Below are positions 36,195 to 45,143 of a DNA stretch of 64,000 nucleotides, in pieces. The stretch comes from UBA1141 sp963665155 (GTDB taxonomy: Bacteria > Chloroflexota > Dehalococcoidia > Lucifugimonadales > UBA3495), in NCBI GenBank assembly GCA_963665155.2, contig CAXXFI010000001.1, positions 806,001-870,000 of the forward strand. Direction: 5' to 3'. The number at the start of each line of letters is the position of its first letter. The stretch's first letter is position 1. Under the pieces are notes generated by a model that saw only the letters and a list, made by a program, of their open reading frames with translations, was not told the DNA's origin and did no database searches. Position numbers and translations under genes: made by a program.

Positions 36195-37405
36195 ATGCAA
36201 TTTAACTTTGTAGCATACACATTGGAGCGCGGCCTGATTCGAGGCAAGCTGGAGGCTGAAAACGAGCTGGAAGCCAGCCTGCTAATTGCCAATCAGGGAT
36301 ACAAGCCCCTGGAAATCGAACCCGCCCGGAACCTTCCTGCCCTAGAAGAACTCTTCCCCTCCATCTTCGCTGTGAAAACAGGCCAGTTGGTGCGGTTTTC
36401 CCGGCAGTTGGCCACCATGGTCCAAGGTGGCAGCAGCTTGCAACGCGCCTTGGAAATGCTTCAAGCCGAAAGCAGCAGCAAGGCCCTGCGCCGCATTTTA
36501 AGCAATGTGGCCCAGTCTGTGGACCAAGGGGACAGTTTGTCGTCCGCTCTTGGCCAGCATCCGTCGGTGTTCAATACCAGGTACGTTAGCGTGGTGCAGG
36601 TGGGCGAGCACACCGGCAGTCTGGCAAGCTCGTTGGAGCAGCTGGCCGATGCGCTGGAGAGAGAGAGCACGAGACGATCCAAAAATTCAAGCGCACCATG
36701 ATGATGCCGTCGTTCACCATGTCGGCCTCAATGGGAATGTTGATTCTGATGATGACGGTGATGTTGCCGCCTTTGTTGGAGGCATTCCAGAGCCGGGGCG
36801 CCGATGTGCCGTTGATTACCCGGATTGCCATCCTCATGGTGGACGCACTGCATGGCAACATGCTGATAATCGGTGGCGTAATTCTGTTCACCGGCGTTGA
36901 TTATTACGTGTTGAGGCGGATACAGACCGCTCACGAGTGGCTCCACGGAGCTCAGGTCAAATTGCCTATTATGGGTTCATTGATCGTCGCCAAGGAGTTG
37001 GCCCAGTTTTCGCGCACCAATGCCATGCTCTTGCAAGCCGGTGTTCCTCTGGCCCGAGCGCTCCCGCTGGGTATTGCAGGATGCAAAAATTTGGTGGTAC
37101 GGAAGGCTATGGTTGCCGGGGAAGACAGTCTCCTCGCTGGTCACGGGTTTGCCGAAGCCTTGGCCCGCCATCCCGTTTTACCCCGGTTGTGGGTGGAAAT
37201 GGTAATGATCGGAGAAGAAAACAACGTTATTGACCAGACTCTGGGCAGCCTGGCCGAAACCTACGAGAAGGAGGTTGACAATCGTCTCGGCGCAATCCTG
37301 GCGCTGGCCGAGCCGATGTCAACCTTTGCTGTTGGAGGAGTGGTTTTGTTCATGGCCTTATCCATGTTCCTGCCGATCTATTCCGGTCTGGAAGTGGTGA
37401 AGTAG
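36195..37405 (+). pseudogene. pilC: Type IV pilus platform protein PilC, frameshifted
   Basis: A PilC/GspF inner-membrane platform protein whose frame changes near 36667-36672. The first part (36195-36701) carries the N-terminal cytoplasmic F domain: FVAYTLERGLIRGKLEAENE, then LVRFSRQLATMVQGGSSLQR and GEHTGSLASSLEQLADALERE. The second part (to 37405) continues with the membrane helices and the second F domain (LAQFSRTNAMLLQAGVPLAR, MVMIGEENNVIDQTLGSLAE). The normal family sequence would run ...ERESETIQKFKR..., and that peptide is readable after a frame shift at GAGAGCACGAGACG. Either a two-base insertion or a sequencing error separates them. The ATG at 36195 starts the conserved region. Confidence 0.88.
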
Positions 37406-37408
37406 CCC

Positions 37409-38164
37409 GTGTCATCGAGAGAATCCATGGCTCAAAAAGCCACCCAAGTTTACTATCGATTATCCGGTATCAAGGCCTGGGTGGCGTTGGCCGGATTATT
37501 CTCCATAGCTTTGTTCGGTTACTACTTGTTCCAGGGAGTCAGATACTGGCAGGCTTCGAGTGAAGTTTCCGAAATCCGAGAAGACATACGCAGCCTGGAA
37601 AGAAAAATTAACAGCCGTCCCCAAATCGACGAAGCCCAACCGAGTAGCTCGTTGGGGCTGGAGCGTCAATTATCCGATCTGGAAGACCTGGAAAGCCTAT
37701 TCAACTATCCGGGGACCGATGACCTATTGGCAATAGTTTCACGCCTTGCCGCAGAGTCAGGTCTAAAACTTAGTTCAATGCGCGCCGAAACCTCCAGAGA
37801 GGAAGTCTTGGTGATATTGGGCAATGGGGATCAATTGGCGACCGACTTTTCTAAATCTTCGGGTTTTTCCAAAGCCCACGAGGAGGAAACCGGCAGCGAC
37901 GTCCCAAAAGGCGAAACCGCGGATGTCCTGGCTTACCACGTGCGACCGGTGACCATAGCGATGGAAGGACCGTCGGCTAACTTGGCCCAATTCCTAATTT
38001 CGCTACAACAACGCGTTCCCGTCGTCTCCGCTCCCAGCATCCGAATCTCAGAATTGGACCAAGTTCCTACATCGAAAATCCAGCTTCTCTTCTACCTTTC
38101 GACTCATGAAATCCCCGAAGAGGAAAACGCAAGCGTAAGTTCGGGGGACGGTGGCTCCGGGTGA
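37409..38164 (+). CDS. PilO-like pilus assembly protein
   Basis: A 251-residue bitopic membrane protein. One helix lies near residues 22-40 (AWVALAGLFSIALFGYYLF), then a coiled coil (SEVSEIREDIRSLERKI) and a periplasmic/outer domain. This is the layout of PilO (and PilN), which links the PilM/N cytoplasmic ring to the pilus platform. Sequence similarity to PilO is weak, and the call rests on topology and on the position between pilC and the pilM-pilN fusion. The start is a GTG four bases after the pilC stop; an ATG six codons later is also possible. Confidence 0.65.
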   Translation: MSSRESMAQKATQVYYRLSGIKAWVALAGLFSIALFGYYLFQGVRYWQASSEVSEIREDIRSLERKINSRPQIDEAQPSSSLGLERQLSDLEDLESLFNYPGTDDLLAIVSRLAAESGLKLSSMRAETSREEVLVILGNGDQLATDFSKSSGFSKAHEEETGSDVPKGETADVLAYHVRPVTIAMEGPSANLAQFLISLQQRVPVVSAPSIRISELDQVPTSKIQLLFYLSTHEIPEEENASVSSGDGGSG

Positions 38165-38407
38165 AGTAAGCAGAACCATGAGGATATAGCGATACACCTA
38201 ACTTGCTCGGTTCCGGGCTGATTCTCAAGCCCGCTCCGGATTTTCGAATTGTTGATGCGTTGGTATTGGTTTCCGGGTGTATGGCGCCCATATTAACAGC
38301 CTTGACGGGGCGGCCATCGGCAATCTACCTAACGTCTTGGCAGACATCGGCTTTGATTACACCCATCCTCCGAGTTATTTCTGACGTATCAAAAATCTTG
38401 AAATCCG

Positions 38408-40315
38408 GTGGTGCTAGTGGCCAAGTTCTCAAGCAACGCTATTCAAGGGTTTGCCCAGTCCATATCCAGCATAGGGCAGTGGCTTGCCGTTGACACAGCT
38501 AGTATCGTCGGGCCGGTGGCCTATGCGTTTACCGGCATCGGGCTGAGGGCGGGTCTTGCGCTGCTTAGCGTCGTGCGGTCCGGTGCCAATGCCATTAGGC
38601 GTGTCGTCGGTTTGTGCTCAGGTTCAATTTACAGACTGAGCCTGAATTTGAAGCCGATCATCCTAACTCTTACCGAAGATTCAGGATTGGTCAGAGTAGT
38701 AGCGTTCAGAGGCGACACCGTGATTGCTTGGAGTTGCGCTAATCTGGAACGTGCGACGGCTTCGGCTGGCCTATATTCCCGTGCACCGGAAGAAGGAACT
38801 TTCAAATCTGTTGAACCGGGGGAGTCGGACTCCCCCGGTCCGATCGACCGAGAGTCAGCTCCTGAAGAATTAGTTGATGATTTAGGTCAAGTATCACCTC
38901 AAATATCCACCGAAGAGATAAAACACGTAGAACCAACCGGATTCGCACGGTTGATGGCTGAGATGCCCACCAGAAGAGTGCGGTTGGTCACCGGCCTTCC
39001 CATATACGCTGCGCTGATTCGCCATTTTCCGTTACCCGATAAAGTGCGTAAACGTTATTTGGAGCGGATGATTGTCGCCGAAGTGTTGGATGGCATTCCA
39101 TTCGAAGAAGATGAGGTGGATATTTCATGGCGTCTACGCCGGGACACCGGCTCCCATGAAGCGTTGGCCATAGCCGTACCCAAAGCCAGCATCAACTCTC
39201 AAGTCAAGTTGGCCGGAGAAACGGGGCTAAAGCCCAAAGCAGCTTATGCGCAAGCCACCGCTCTGACGCTAATGGCCGACGCCGATGATGCCATCGTGGT
39301 TCACTTGGAACCGGATCATCTGGCCGTGGTTCTAGTACGGGAAGGCTTGCCCTTGGTGGTGCACCAGCAACCATTTCCTGCGTCGGTCCCAGAAGCTGAC
39401 TCCCGGACGGACCCCTCGGCGGTTTCTGGTTTAGACGCTCGGTGTAATGCTTTGTCCGGGGCTCTGGACCAAGTGTTGGGATATTACTTGAGTTTGGGCC
39501 CCCAAGAACAATGCGACGACCTTCCGGTTGTGCTGGTAGGACAGCAGGCGGGGCTTGAAGAGTTGCTGGAGGCCTTGCCACGGGTTTTGGGCCGACAAGT
39601 AAGAATTGCCCAGCCAGCGGTTAAATTCCCCACCGAGTTTCCGTGGGGAGAATATGTCGTTAACATTGGATTGCTCCTGGCCGACAATCTCCGAGGAGAT
39701 TCCTGGGGTAAAAGCTCCAAGCAAGCTGGGGCTGCGGTGAACGTCTTGCCACAGCACCACAGTCCAACCCAAACTCCTTTGGTGCCTGTGATCGGATTCG
39801 CTGCTCTAGTGTCCCTTGTTGTCTTGGCATTTTCGGTTGGGGGAGCGGTGCAGGAGCGACAAGTGGAAGCCCATCTGTTGTCGTTGGCCAGGGAGATTCG
39901 GTTGGACCAAGAACGCGAGCAGCGCCTATTTGCCAACATTGAAGGCGGCCTCGCATCCCGGTTGGCCGAAGCACGGGGACGGGAATTGGCCCTAACATCG
40001 GGCCTGGGCGAACTAAAGCTCAGAATCGATACCTTGGTGTCTCGTCTCAACACAATCACGAGGGCAGCTCTGCCCCCCGGAGTTCAACTGACCAGCATGG
40101 TGCCCGAAAGGGCCGGTATAGCGCTGGCGGGCAACGCAGGCACCTACGAAGCGATCCTCCAATATGCCTCAAACCTCAGGCAATCCGGCTTGTTCCAGAA
40201 CGTGACCGTGCTGCAAGCAGCGGGTTCTGGCCGGGAAAACCTCGGCTTTACCGTCATGGCGTCGATCCCCGAACCTCTAGAGGACGGGTCGGGAAGAGTT
40301 TTAGCCAACCCCTAA
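38408..40315 (+). CDS. PilM-PilN fusion protein
   Basis: A 635-residue protein that appears to join two pilus proteins normally made separately. The N-terminal 450 residues include an actin-like PilM region (LNLKPIILTLTEDSGLVRVVAFRG, RYLERMIVAEVLDGIPFEEDEV, AIVVHLEPDHLAVVLV). Residues about 455-478 form a transmembrane helix (VPVIGFAALVSLVVLAFSVG), followed by a coiled coil and a C-terminal domain with GVQLTSMVPERAGIALAGNAG, as in PilN. The first 70 residues are an additional, partly hydrophobic extension. The start is a GTG; 243 bp separate it from the PilO-like gene. The fusion would hard-wire the cytoplasmic and periplasmic parts. Confidence 0.75.
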   Translation: MVLVAKFSSNAIQGFAQSISSIGQWLAVDTASIVGPVAYAFTGIGLRAGLALLSVVRSGANAIRRVVGLCSGSIYRLSLNLKPIILTLTEDSGLVRVVAFRGDTVIAWSCANLERATASAGLYSRAPEEGTFKSVEPGESDSPGPIDRESAPEELVDDLGQVSPQISTEEIKHVEPTGFARLMAEMPTRRVRLVTGLPIYAALIRHFPLPDKVRKRYLERMIVAEVLDGIPFEEDEVDISWRLRRDTGSHEALAIAVPKASINSQVKLAGETGLKPKAAYAQATALTLMADADDAIVVHLEPDHLAVVLVREGLPLVVHQQPFPASVPEADSRTDPSAVSGLDARCNALSGALDQVLGYYLSLGPQEQCDDLPVVLVGQQAGLEELLEALPRVLGRQVRIAQPAVKFPTEFPWGEYVVNIGLLLADNLRGDSWGKSSKQAGAAVNVLPQHHSPTQTPLVPVIGFAALVSLVVLAFSVGGAVQERQVEAHLLSLAREIRLDQEREQRLFANIEGGLASRLAEARGRELALTSGLGELKLRIDTLVSRLNTITRAALPPGVQLTSMVPERAGIALAGNAGTYEAILQYASNLRQSGLFQNVTVLQAAGSGRENLGFTVMASIPEPLEDGSGRVLANP

Positions 40316-40746
40316 CCCGTCCATCTGCGGGTCAACCTTCCAACCTACATGAGGTCTAACGCGACCAGCAACCCACGCCCCTGCTTTCTCCAAAGCACCC
40401 GATTTCCCCTTCAATGGGCTTTGCACCAAAAGTCACCCGCAATTTGCCATCCTGAGGCAAGCCCGTTCAATGCCATCATCTTGTTTTACGTTTCTATGCC
40501 CATATCCGGTCTATGCCCTTATCCTGGCTTGAGACCAGGCGAGACCGAACCTCGCACCAGAGCAGGCTCCAGGCCGAAATCCAATCGCCAGGGCAATTTC
40601 AAAACGTGACCGACGTCACGCTTTTGCCTGGAGGCACGTCACAGATAACTGATCTTTCGGGACCTAGAATGTATCTAGTGACTTAAGGGATTGGCACTCA
40701 ACACCAAGAATCACACGGTAGTGCCAGCATGAAGGAGGCCAAGGAA
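40316..40746. other. Pilin upstream region
   Basis: About 430 bp. The distal part has no visible gene. The proximal part holds the Crp-type operator, a -10 box and an untranslated leader of about 70 bases (separate entry). Confidence 0.5.
40605..40670 (+). promoter_or_regulatory. Crp/Fnr-type operator and pilin promoter
   Basis: CGTGACCGACGTCACG (40605-40620) is a palindrome with the GTGA-N6-TCAC core of Crp/Fnr-family sites. TAGAAT at 40665-40670 is a good -10 box with a poor -35, as expected for an activator-dependent promoter. The operator is centred about 64 bases upstream of the predicted start, near the usual class I position. A half-site CACGTCAC follows at 40635-40642. Confidence 0.6.
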
Positions 40747-41172
40747 ATGAGAGGCTTCATTAGCAAGCGGATAAGCGGACAGGTTAGAAATCAGAAAGGG
40801 TTCACCTTGGTTGAGATGCTGGTGGTTATCGGCATAATTGTGGCCCTTGCCGCTGTGATTGTTCCCTTGGTGATCCAGTTCTCGGGCGATGGAGCTGAGG
40901 CGGCGGAGAATGCCGAATGGGACGCCGTTCAGACCTCTCTTGATACCATGATGGCGGACAAAGAAATGACTGCTGTGAGCCCTCAAAGCACCAGTACCCC
41001 CATCTCTGACGGCCTTGACTGGGATGCGGGCTCCGGCACACAAACTTTGGCGGAATACATTCGGGACGCTAACACAAACTTCTGTTACCAGTGGGCGTCC
41101 TCCGGCAGGCTGACGGCTCAGTATAAACTGAATTCTGACAACTCTTGCTCTGCTACCCAGACCAATCCTTAA
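40747..41172 (+). CDS. Type IV pilin
   Basis: A major pilin-like prepilin of about 141 residues. The prepilin peptidase site is GFTLVEMLVVIGIIVALAA: cleavage after the Gly, N-methylation of Phe, and the Glu5 that guides assembly. The positive leader is about 23 residues long. The mature domain is short with one distal cysteine pair that may form a disulfide loop. The ATG at 40747 is preferred because AAGGAGG lies eight bases before it; an in-frame ATG at 40729 is possible. It is followed by three tandem repeat units starting at its stop codon, the last of which ends in a terminator. Confidence 0.88.
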   Translation: MRGFISKRISGQVRNQKGFTLVEMLVVIGIIVALAAVIVPLVIQFSGDGAEAAENAEWDAVQTSLDTMMADKEMTAVSPQSTSTPISDGLDWDAGSGTQTLAEYIRDANTNFCYQWASSGRLTAQYKLNSDNSCSATQTNP

Positions 41173-41516
41173 AAAATTAGTGGGCGACGCTTAAGCAACG
41201 GAGCCCAATACGCACCCCCTCTTCACAGATTTGGACCGTCCCGGCGAGGTTTCCTGCGCCAAGCCGGGCGGTCATGAATCAAACCTTAAAAAATTAGTGG
41301 GCGACGGTTAAGCAACGGAGCCCAATTACGCATCCCCCCTCTTCACAGATTTGGGCCGTCCCGGCGGGGTTTCCTGCGCCAAGCCGGGCGGTCATGAATC
41401 AAACCTTAAAAAATTAGTGGGCGACGCTTAAGCAACGGAGCCCAATTACGCACCCCCTCTTCACAGATTTGGGCCGTCCCGGCGAGGTTCCTGCGCCAAG
41501 CCGGGCGGTTCTTTTC
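41167..41516 (+). repeat. Three tandem 117-120-bp repeats beginning at the pilin stop codon
   Basis: The unit starts with CCTTAAAAAATTAGTGGGCG at 41167, 41284 and 41404. The first copy overlaps the pilin stop codon. Each unit carries a GC-rich hairpin (CCGTCCCGGC/GCCGGGCGG). The copies are nearly identical, so the expansion is recent. Confidence 0.92.
41474..41516 (+). terminator. Rho-independent terminator after the pilin gene
   Basis: The hairpin of the third repeat copy, CCGTCCCGGC with GCCGGGCGG, is followed by TTCTTTTC, which is missing after the hairpins of copies 1 and 2. The third copy is therefore the likely effective terminator of the pilin transcript. Confidence 0.65.
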
Positions 41517-41630
41517 AATTTAGAGGTACATGCACACCTGCCTCGATAGTCGTAGAGCGAACGGGTAACACAGAGAAAGTTTGAAAACAAATATGGACCC
41601 AAGAGACTAGGACGGAAACCCAACGGAGAC

Positions 41631-41700
41631 TCCACGGAAAGTCCACGGAAAGTCCACGGAAAGTCCACGGAAAGTCCACGGAAAGTCCACGGAAAGTCCA
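41631..41700. repeat. 11-bp tandem repeat
   Basis: TCCACGGAAAG is repeated six times plus four bases without interruption. The 11-bp period is close to one DNA helical turn. It lies in the space between the pilin terminator and the next pseudopilin-like gene. Confidence 0.92.
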
Positions 41701-41860
41701 ATGGCGGGCATGCGGTGACAAGGTACTCATCTCCGCTCATGGGATAACAACCAAACACTTTGAATGAACCATTCGAATGAACCATGTACCAAGAACCGAT
41801 GCCGGGTTGAGGCACCTGCCAATGCTTAGTCTGCCAATCCTTAGATCAAACCTGATAACG

Positions 41861-42295
41861 ATGATAACGCGGCGAATGACCGTATTCCGGAACCTATTCG
41901 CGGAATCCCAAGGCACGGCTTTGCTTGAAGCGATAATCGGGCTCACTATTTTTGCGGCGCTGGGGACGGCTTTGTTGATGGGAGTGCGGTCTGCCCACAT
42001 CTCGGGCGACCTAGTTGAGATAAACTCAATAGCCGAGAACCTGGCCCGCAATCAGATGGAATACGCCTTTGGCCAGGCTTACTTGAGCCCCCCGGCAACC
42101 TACGTGTCCATTGCTAACGCCGTCGATGTCAGCTACATCGTGGAACCCGGCTTTAGCGTCACAGCTCAAGCTATTGCCTTCACTGCGGGGGATGCCAGCA
42201 TTGTGAACGACACAAACATTGAGCAAGTGGTGGTAACCGTTAGCGAGGGATCTCAGAGCATTCTGGTAGTGAAGAGTTTGCGGGCAAATGAGTAG
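41861..42295 (+). CDS. Pseudopilin-like protein (PilV type)
   Basis: A membrane-tethered pseudopilin-like protein of about 144 residues. The N-terminal region SQGTALLEAIIGLTIFAALG looks like a prepilin site in which the small residue and the Glu at position five are kept but the usual Lys/Arg-Gly-Phe is altered (Gly-Thr). It is therefore like the minor pilins PilV or PilI. The rest is a beta-rich globular domain. The start is uncertain; the ATG at 41861 is one of several in frame and none has a good ribosome-binding site. It overlaps the next pseudopilin gene by eight bases. Confidence 0.68.
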   Translation: MITRRMTVFRNLFAESQGTALLEAIIGLTIFAALGTALLMGVRSAHISGDLVEINSIAENLARNQMEYAFGQAYLSPPATYVSIANAVDVSYIVEPGFSVTAQAIAFTAGDASIVNDTNIEQVVVTVSEGSQSILVVKSLRANE

Positions 42296-42884
42296 CCGAT
42301 TTCGCGACACGTGGGGAATCATGATGTGCGCGGTGCGTGTGGAGCGTATTAGCCTGATCAAAAAGGCACGACGGACAGTCTCAGGGCGTTCCGGGTTCAC
42401 TCTGATAGAGATGGTCGTCGCCCTCGGCCTTATCACCGTAGCAACGGGAATCGTGGGCTCGGCGCTATTTCGGGTCACTTCCGTCCAAAGGTTCTGGACC
42501 GATGACATGGTGGCGACCAAGAGCCTGCGCCACGTTGGTAGTTGGTTTTCCGGTGATGCCTTGAACGCTGAAGATGTGGTGGATTCTGGCGGAGCTCTGC
42601 GCCTCACGTGCAACCCTGGTGCGCCGGAAAGAGAAGTGAGCTTGAAATGGACCGGCACCGATGGCTCGGCTCACTTGGCACACTATAAGGTGGTCCAAGA
42701 TACCCTGGTAAGAACCGTCGACGGCGCGTCAATAATATTGACCGACGAATTGGTCGCCAACTCGGTGTCATTCACCCTTTGCGGCGCGTTTCTTACTTTG
42801 TCAGCAGAAGTAAAGGCAGACCGGAACACGACCGAAATCCTGAACCTTCGAACCAAGATCAGGAAGTTGCAGCCGGGTGCTTAG
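42288..42884 (+). CDS. Pseudopilin-like protein (PilW/GspJ type)
   Basis: A prepilin-like protein of 198 residues. The signal GFTLIEMVVALGLITVATG is canonical: Gly before Phe, Glu five residues in. The leader is long (about 35 residues) and positive. The mature domain has the length of minor pilins such as PilW or GspJ. It overlaps the preceding gene by eight bases and is followed 15 bp later by the large surface protein gene, which implies translational coupling. Confidence 0.82.
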   Translation: MSSRFRDTWGIMMCAVRVERISLIKKARRTVSGRSGFTLIEMVVALGLITVATGIVGSALFRVTSVQRFWTDDMVATKSLRHVGSWFSGDALNAEDVVDSGGALRLTCNPGAPEREVSLKWTGTDGSAHLAHYKVVQDTLVRTVDGASIILTDELVANSVSFTLCGAFLTLSAEVKADRNTTEILNLRTKIRKLQPGA

Positions 42885-42899
42885 GGCCAGGAGCGTAGC

Positions 42900-44331
42900 T
42901 TGATAAAGCGTCTGCTATCTCAAGAGCGCGGCGGCATTGCGATTCTGATGGTGCTCTCATTCATGTTAAAGGGGACACCGGTAATTAGCTCTGCTTTGAA
43001 TTTGGCGGATACTTTTTCACGGGATTCCAAAGTCAAGACCAACATTCTGAAGCGTCATTACTGTGGCCTTGGCGCTGCCGAATATGTCCGTTACCTGACT
43101 CTAGACCCGGCGCGTTGGAGCACATGGTGGGCTAATAACCAAGACCCGAGCCTTCCTGCGGGAACGGCCGCTGAAGAAACCATCACCATATGTGACCAAG
43201 CGGTGACTTTGCGGGCGACCCATCCTCCCCCCTCCGACGATATTCTGTCCCAACCGCCCGTTGCTGCAGGCTTGATCCCCAACGTGTCGGCCTACAACAA
43301 CAGGAAGCTACGCAGCCTGAAGACTGTGGATATTCCCTTACCAGCTCCGGTGGCTGCTCCGGTTCAGCTGTTGACCTACACGATAACCGTCCAGAATTTT
43401 GATGACGATCCGATCAACCAGATAACAAAAATTCATGACCGTCTTCCCCCGGGATTTTGCTATCAAGCCAACTCCTCCAGTGCCCAAATCACCTCCGGCG
43501 GCGCAACGAACCCTATTTCCGTCGCTGACCCCTCGGTCGACCACTTGGGCGGTCCCACTCAATGCCCTGGACGCTTCGATGACCCAGGAGTTGCAATGGA
43601 ATATGCCGAATACCTCATTGGCGTCGGGCGAGATGATTACCCTGAGCTTCCAAGCCACGGCCAGCCCTGCCAACGGCACCCATTGCAACGAAGCCTGGGC
43701 CGATCCAGGAGGCTTGAATACCCGCAGCGGGAAGTCCGCAGTAGTTCAGGTTGGGCCCGACAGCGGGGTCTGTGCTGGAACGGCTATTAAACTGTCCAAG
43801 ACTGTAGTTTCCGCCTCTGGCCTTGTTCTCGGGCAGCCTGCCGACCCACTGATCCAGAAATTTACTTTCAACGTTGGGTATGCCATTGCGATTGAAAACA
43901 TAGGAACGAACCCCGTTGAGGTCGGGCGTATACGCGACCTGTTGCCCTCGGGTTTTTCTTACAACCTGGGCACCGCCAACGGAGAAATCGGCTTTAACCC
44001 CTACGAACATCTGGAGCACCAAGAAGATCGATGGAGGCTGACTTGGGATTTGGAGCCCGAACTCGTGATTGCTTCCGGCGCTACCAAAACCGTCTCGTTT
44101 AATACGACGGCTACAGTCCAGCCCGGGGACTACTGGAATGATGCTCTGGTGACTATTGGGGATGACGACGACTACGACGTACCGATATATAGCTGGCCCA
44201 CCGCCGTGGTAACGGTTAGGGAGGCTTTTGACGTTCAAGTCACCGGTCCGGGCGGGGATCCGAAGTTTATTTCGATACAGGTAATCGTGAGCACGGACTC
44301 AGGGGTCATAGCTCGGTGGGATATCACATGA
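42900..44331 (+). pseudogene. Pilus-associated DUF11-like surface protein, frameshifted
   Basis: A large secreted protein in two frames. Frame one (from 42900) starts with a PilX-like hydrophobic region (GGIAILMVLSFMLKGTPV) and GLGAAEYVRYLTLDPARW. It then reads into a DUF11-type Ig-like domain (LPPGFCYQANSS...ITSGGATNPISVADPS). Frame two (to 44331) continues the domain from about 43559 (LNALDASMTQELQWNMPN, GEMITLSFQATA) and a second repeat (DLLPSGFSYNLGTANGEIG, ATKTVSFNTTATVQPGDYWND). The frames meet at about 43540-43560. DUF11 repeats occur in bacterial surface adhesins. Its position at the end of the pilus operon suggests a pilus-tip or surface role. The break may be an assembly error. Confidence 0.8.
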
Positions 44332-45000
44332 ACGAACAATGGCCTGGCGTTGCTTGAACCCGTCCGGTGGCGCTGTTGAGACGGTTGGTTTCTATGTGGT
44401 AGCGGCTTATACGTCGTTCCGGCGGAGGCCGGAACCCAGAGCGCGTCTGAACTAAGAAAGTTCCTGGACACCAGCCTGCGCCGGTGTGACGGTAGGAATG
44501 CTGAAAAGCGGATCGCGTGTTTGCTACTTGGACGTCGTTCCGGCGGAGGCCGGGAGAGCGCGTCTGAACTAAGAGAGTTCCTGGACACCGGCGCAGGCCG
44601 GTGTGACGGTAGGAATGCTGAAAAGCGGATCGCGTGTTTGCTACTTGGACGTCGTTCCGTTGGATGCTGGGACCCAGGGGCGCGTCTGAACTAAGAGAGT
44701 TCCTGGACACCGGTCTGCGCCGGTGGGACGGTAGGAATGCTGCAAAGCGGATCGTGTGTCTTCTACTTACGTGTCGTCCCGGCGGAGGCCAGAACCCAGA
44801 GTGCTTCTGAACCAAGAAATTTCTTAAGCACGGGCCTGACGACTAACGATTCCTATAGATGATCGTAGTACAGGACAATCGTAGTTAACCGCCTTTAAGC
44901 GTAACTTACCGTCTCACTCGCAAAATATCTGGTGACCGGAGCCGTTCAGACTGTTACCATTAGCGCAGAGGCACCGCTAGAGGATTACCTGTTTAGCGGG
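44332..45000. other. Non-coding region after the pilus operon
   Basis: About 670 bp. It is occupied mainly by four 117-121-bp palindromic repeat units at 44411-44830 (separate entry). No gene is supported. Confidence 0.5.
44411..44830. repeat. Four tandem 117-121-bp palindrome-bearing repeats
   Basis: Units begin at 44411, 44532, 44649 and 44769. Each contains a palindrome GTTCCGGCGGAGGCCGG and a second one ACACCGGCGCAGGCCGGTGT (variant in some copies). These palindromes resemble widespread bacterial intergenic palindromic repeats. Confidence 0.88.
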
Positions 45001-45143
45001 TTACTCGTTGTCGTTCCACTCCGTGTCAATGGCCTCTTCATCCAAGACGTTCTCTTCGTCGTCATCTTCGTCCAGGTCATCACCCCTGATGTGGCTGACC
45101 AGGCTTTGACCCATTGACCTTACCCCGAAGTTAGTATCATTGG

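Larger units (their letters stand above)
41173..41860. other. Non-coding region between pilin and pseudopilin genes
   Basis: About 690 bp made largely of the 117-120-bp repeats, the terminator and the 11-bp repeats. From about 41701 to 41860 lie sequences that must include the start signals of the next gene. Confidence 0.5.

Noticed and set aside
41167..41516. CRISPR-like array
   Set aside because: The 117-120-bp units are contiguous duplications and contain no variable spacers.
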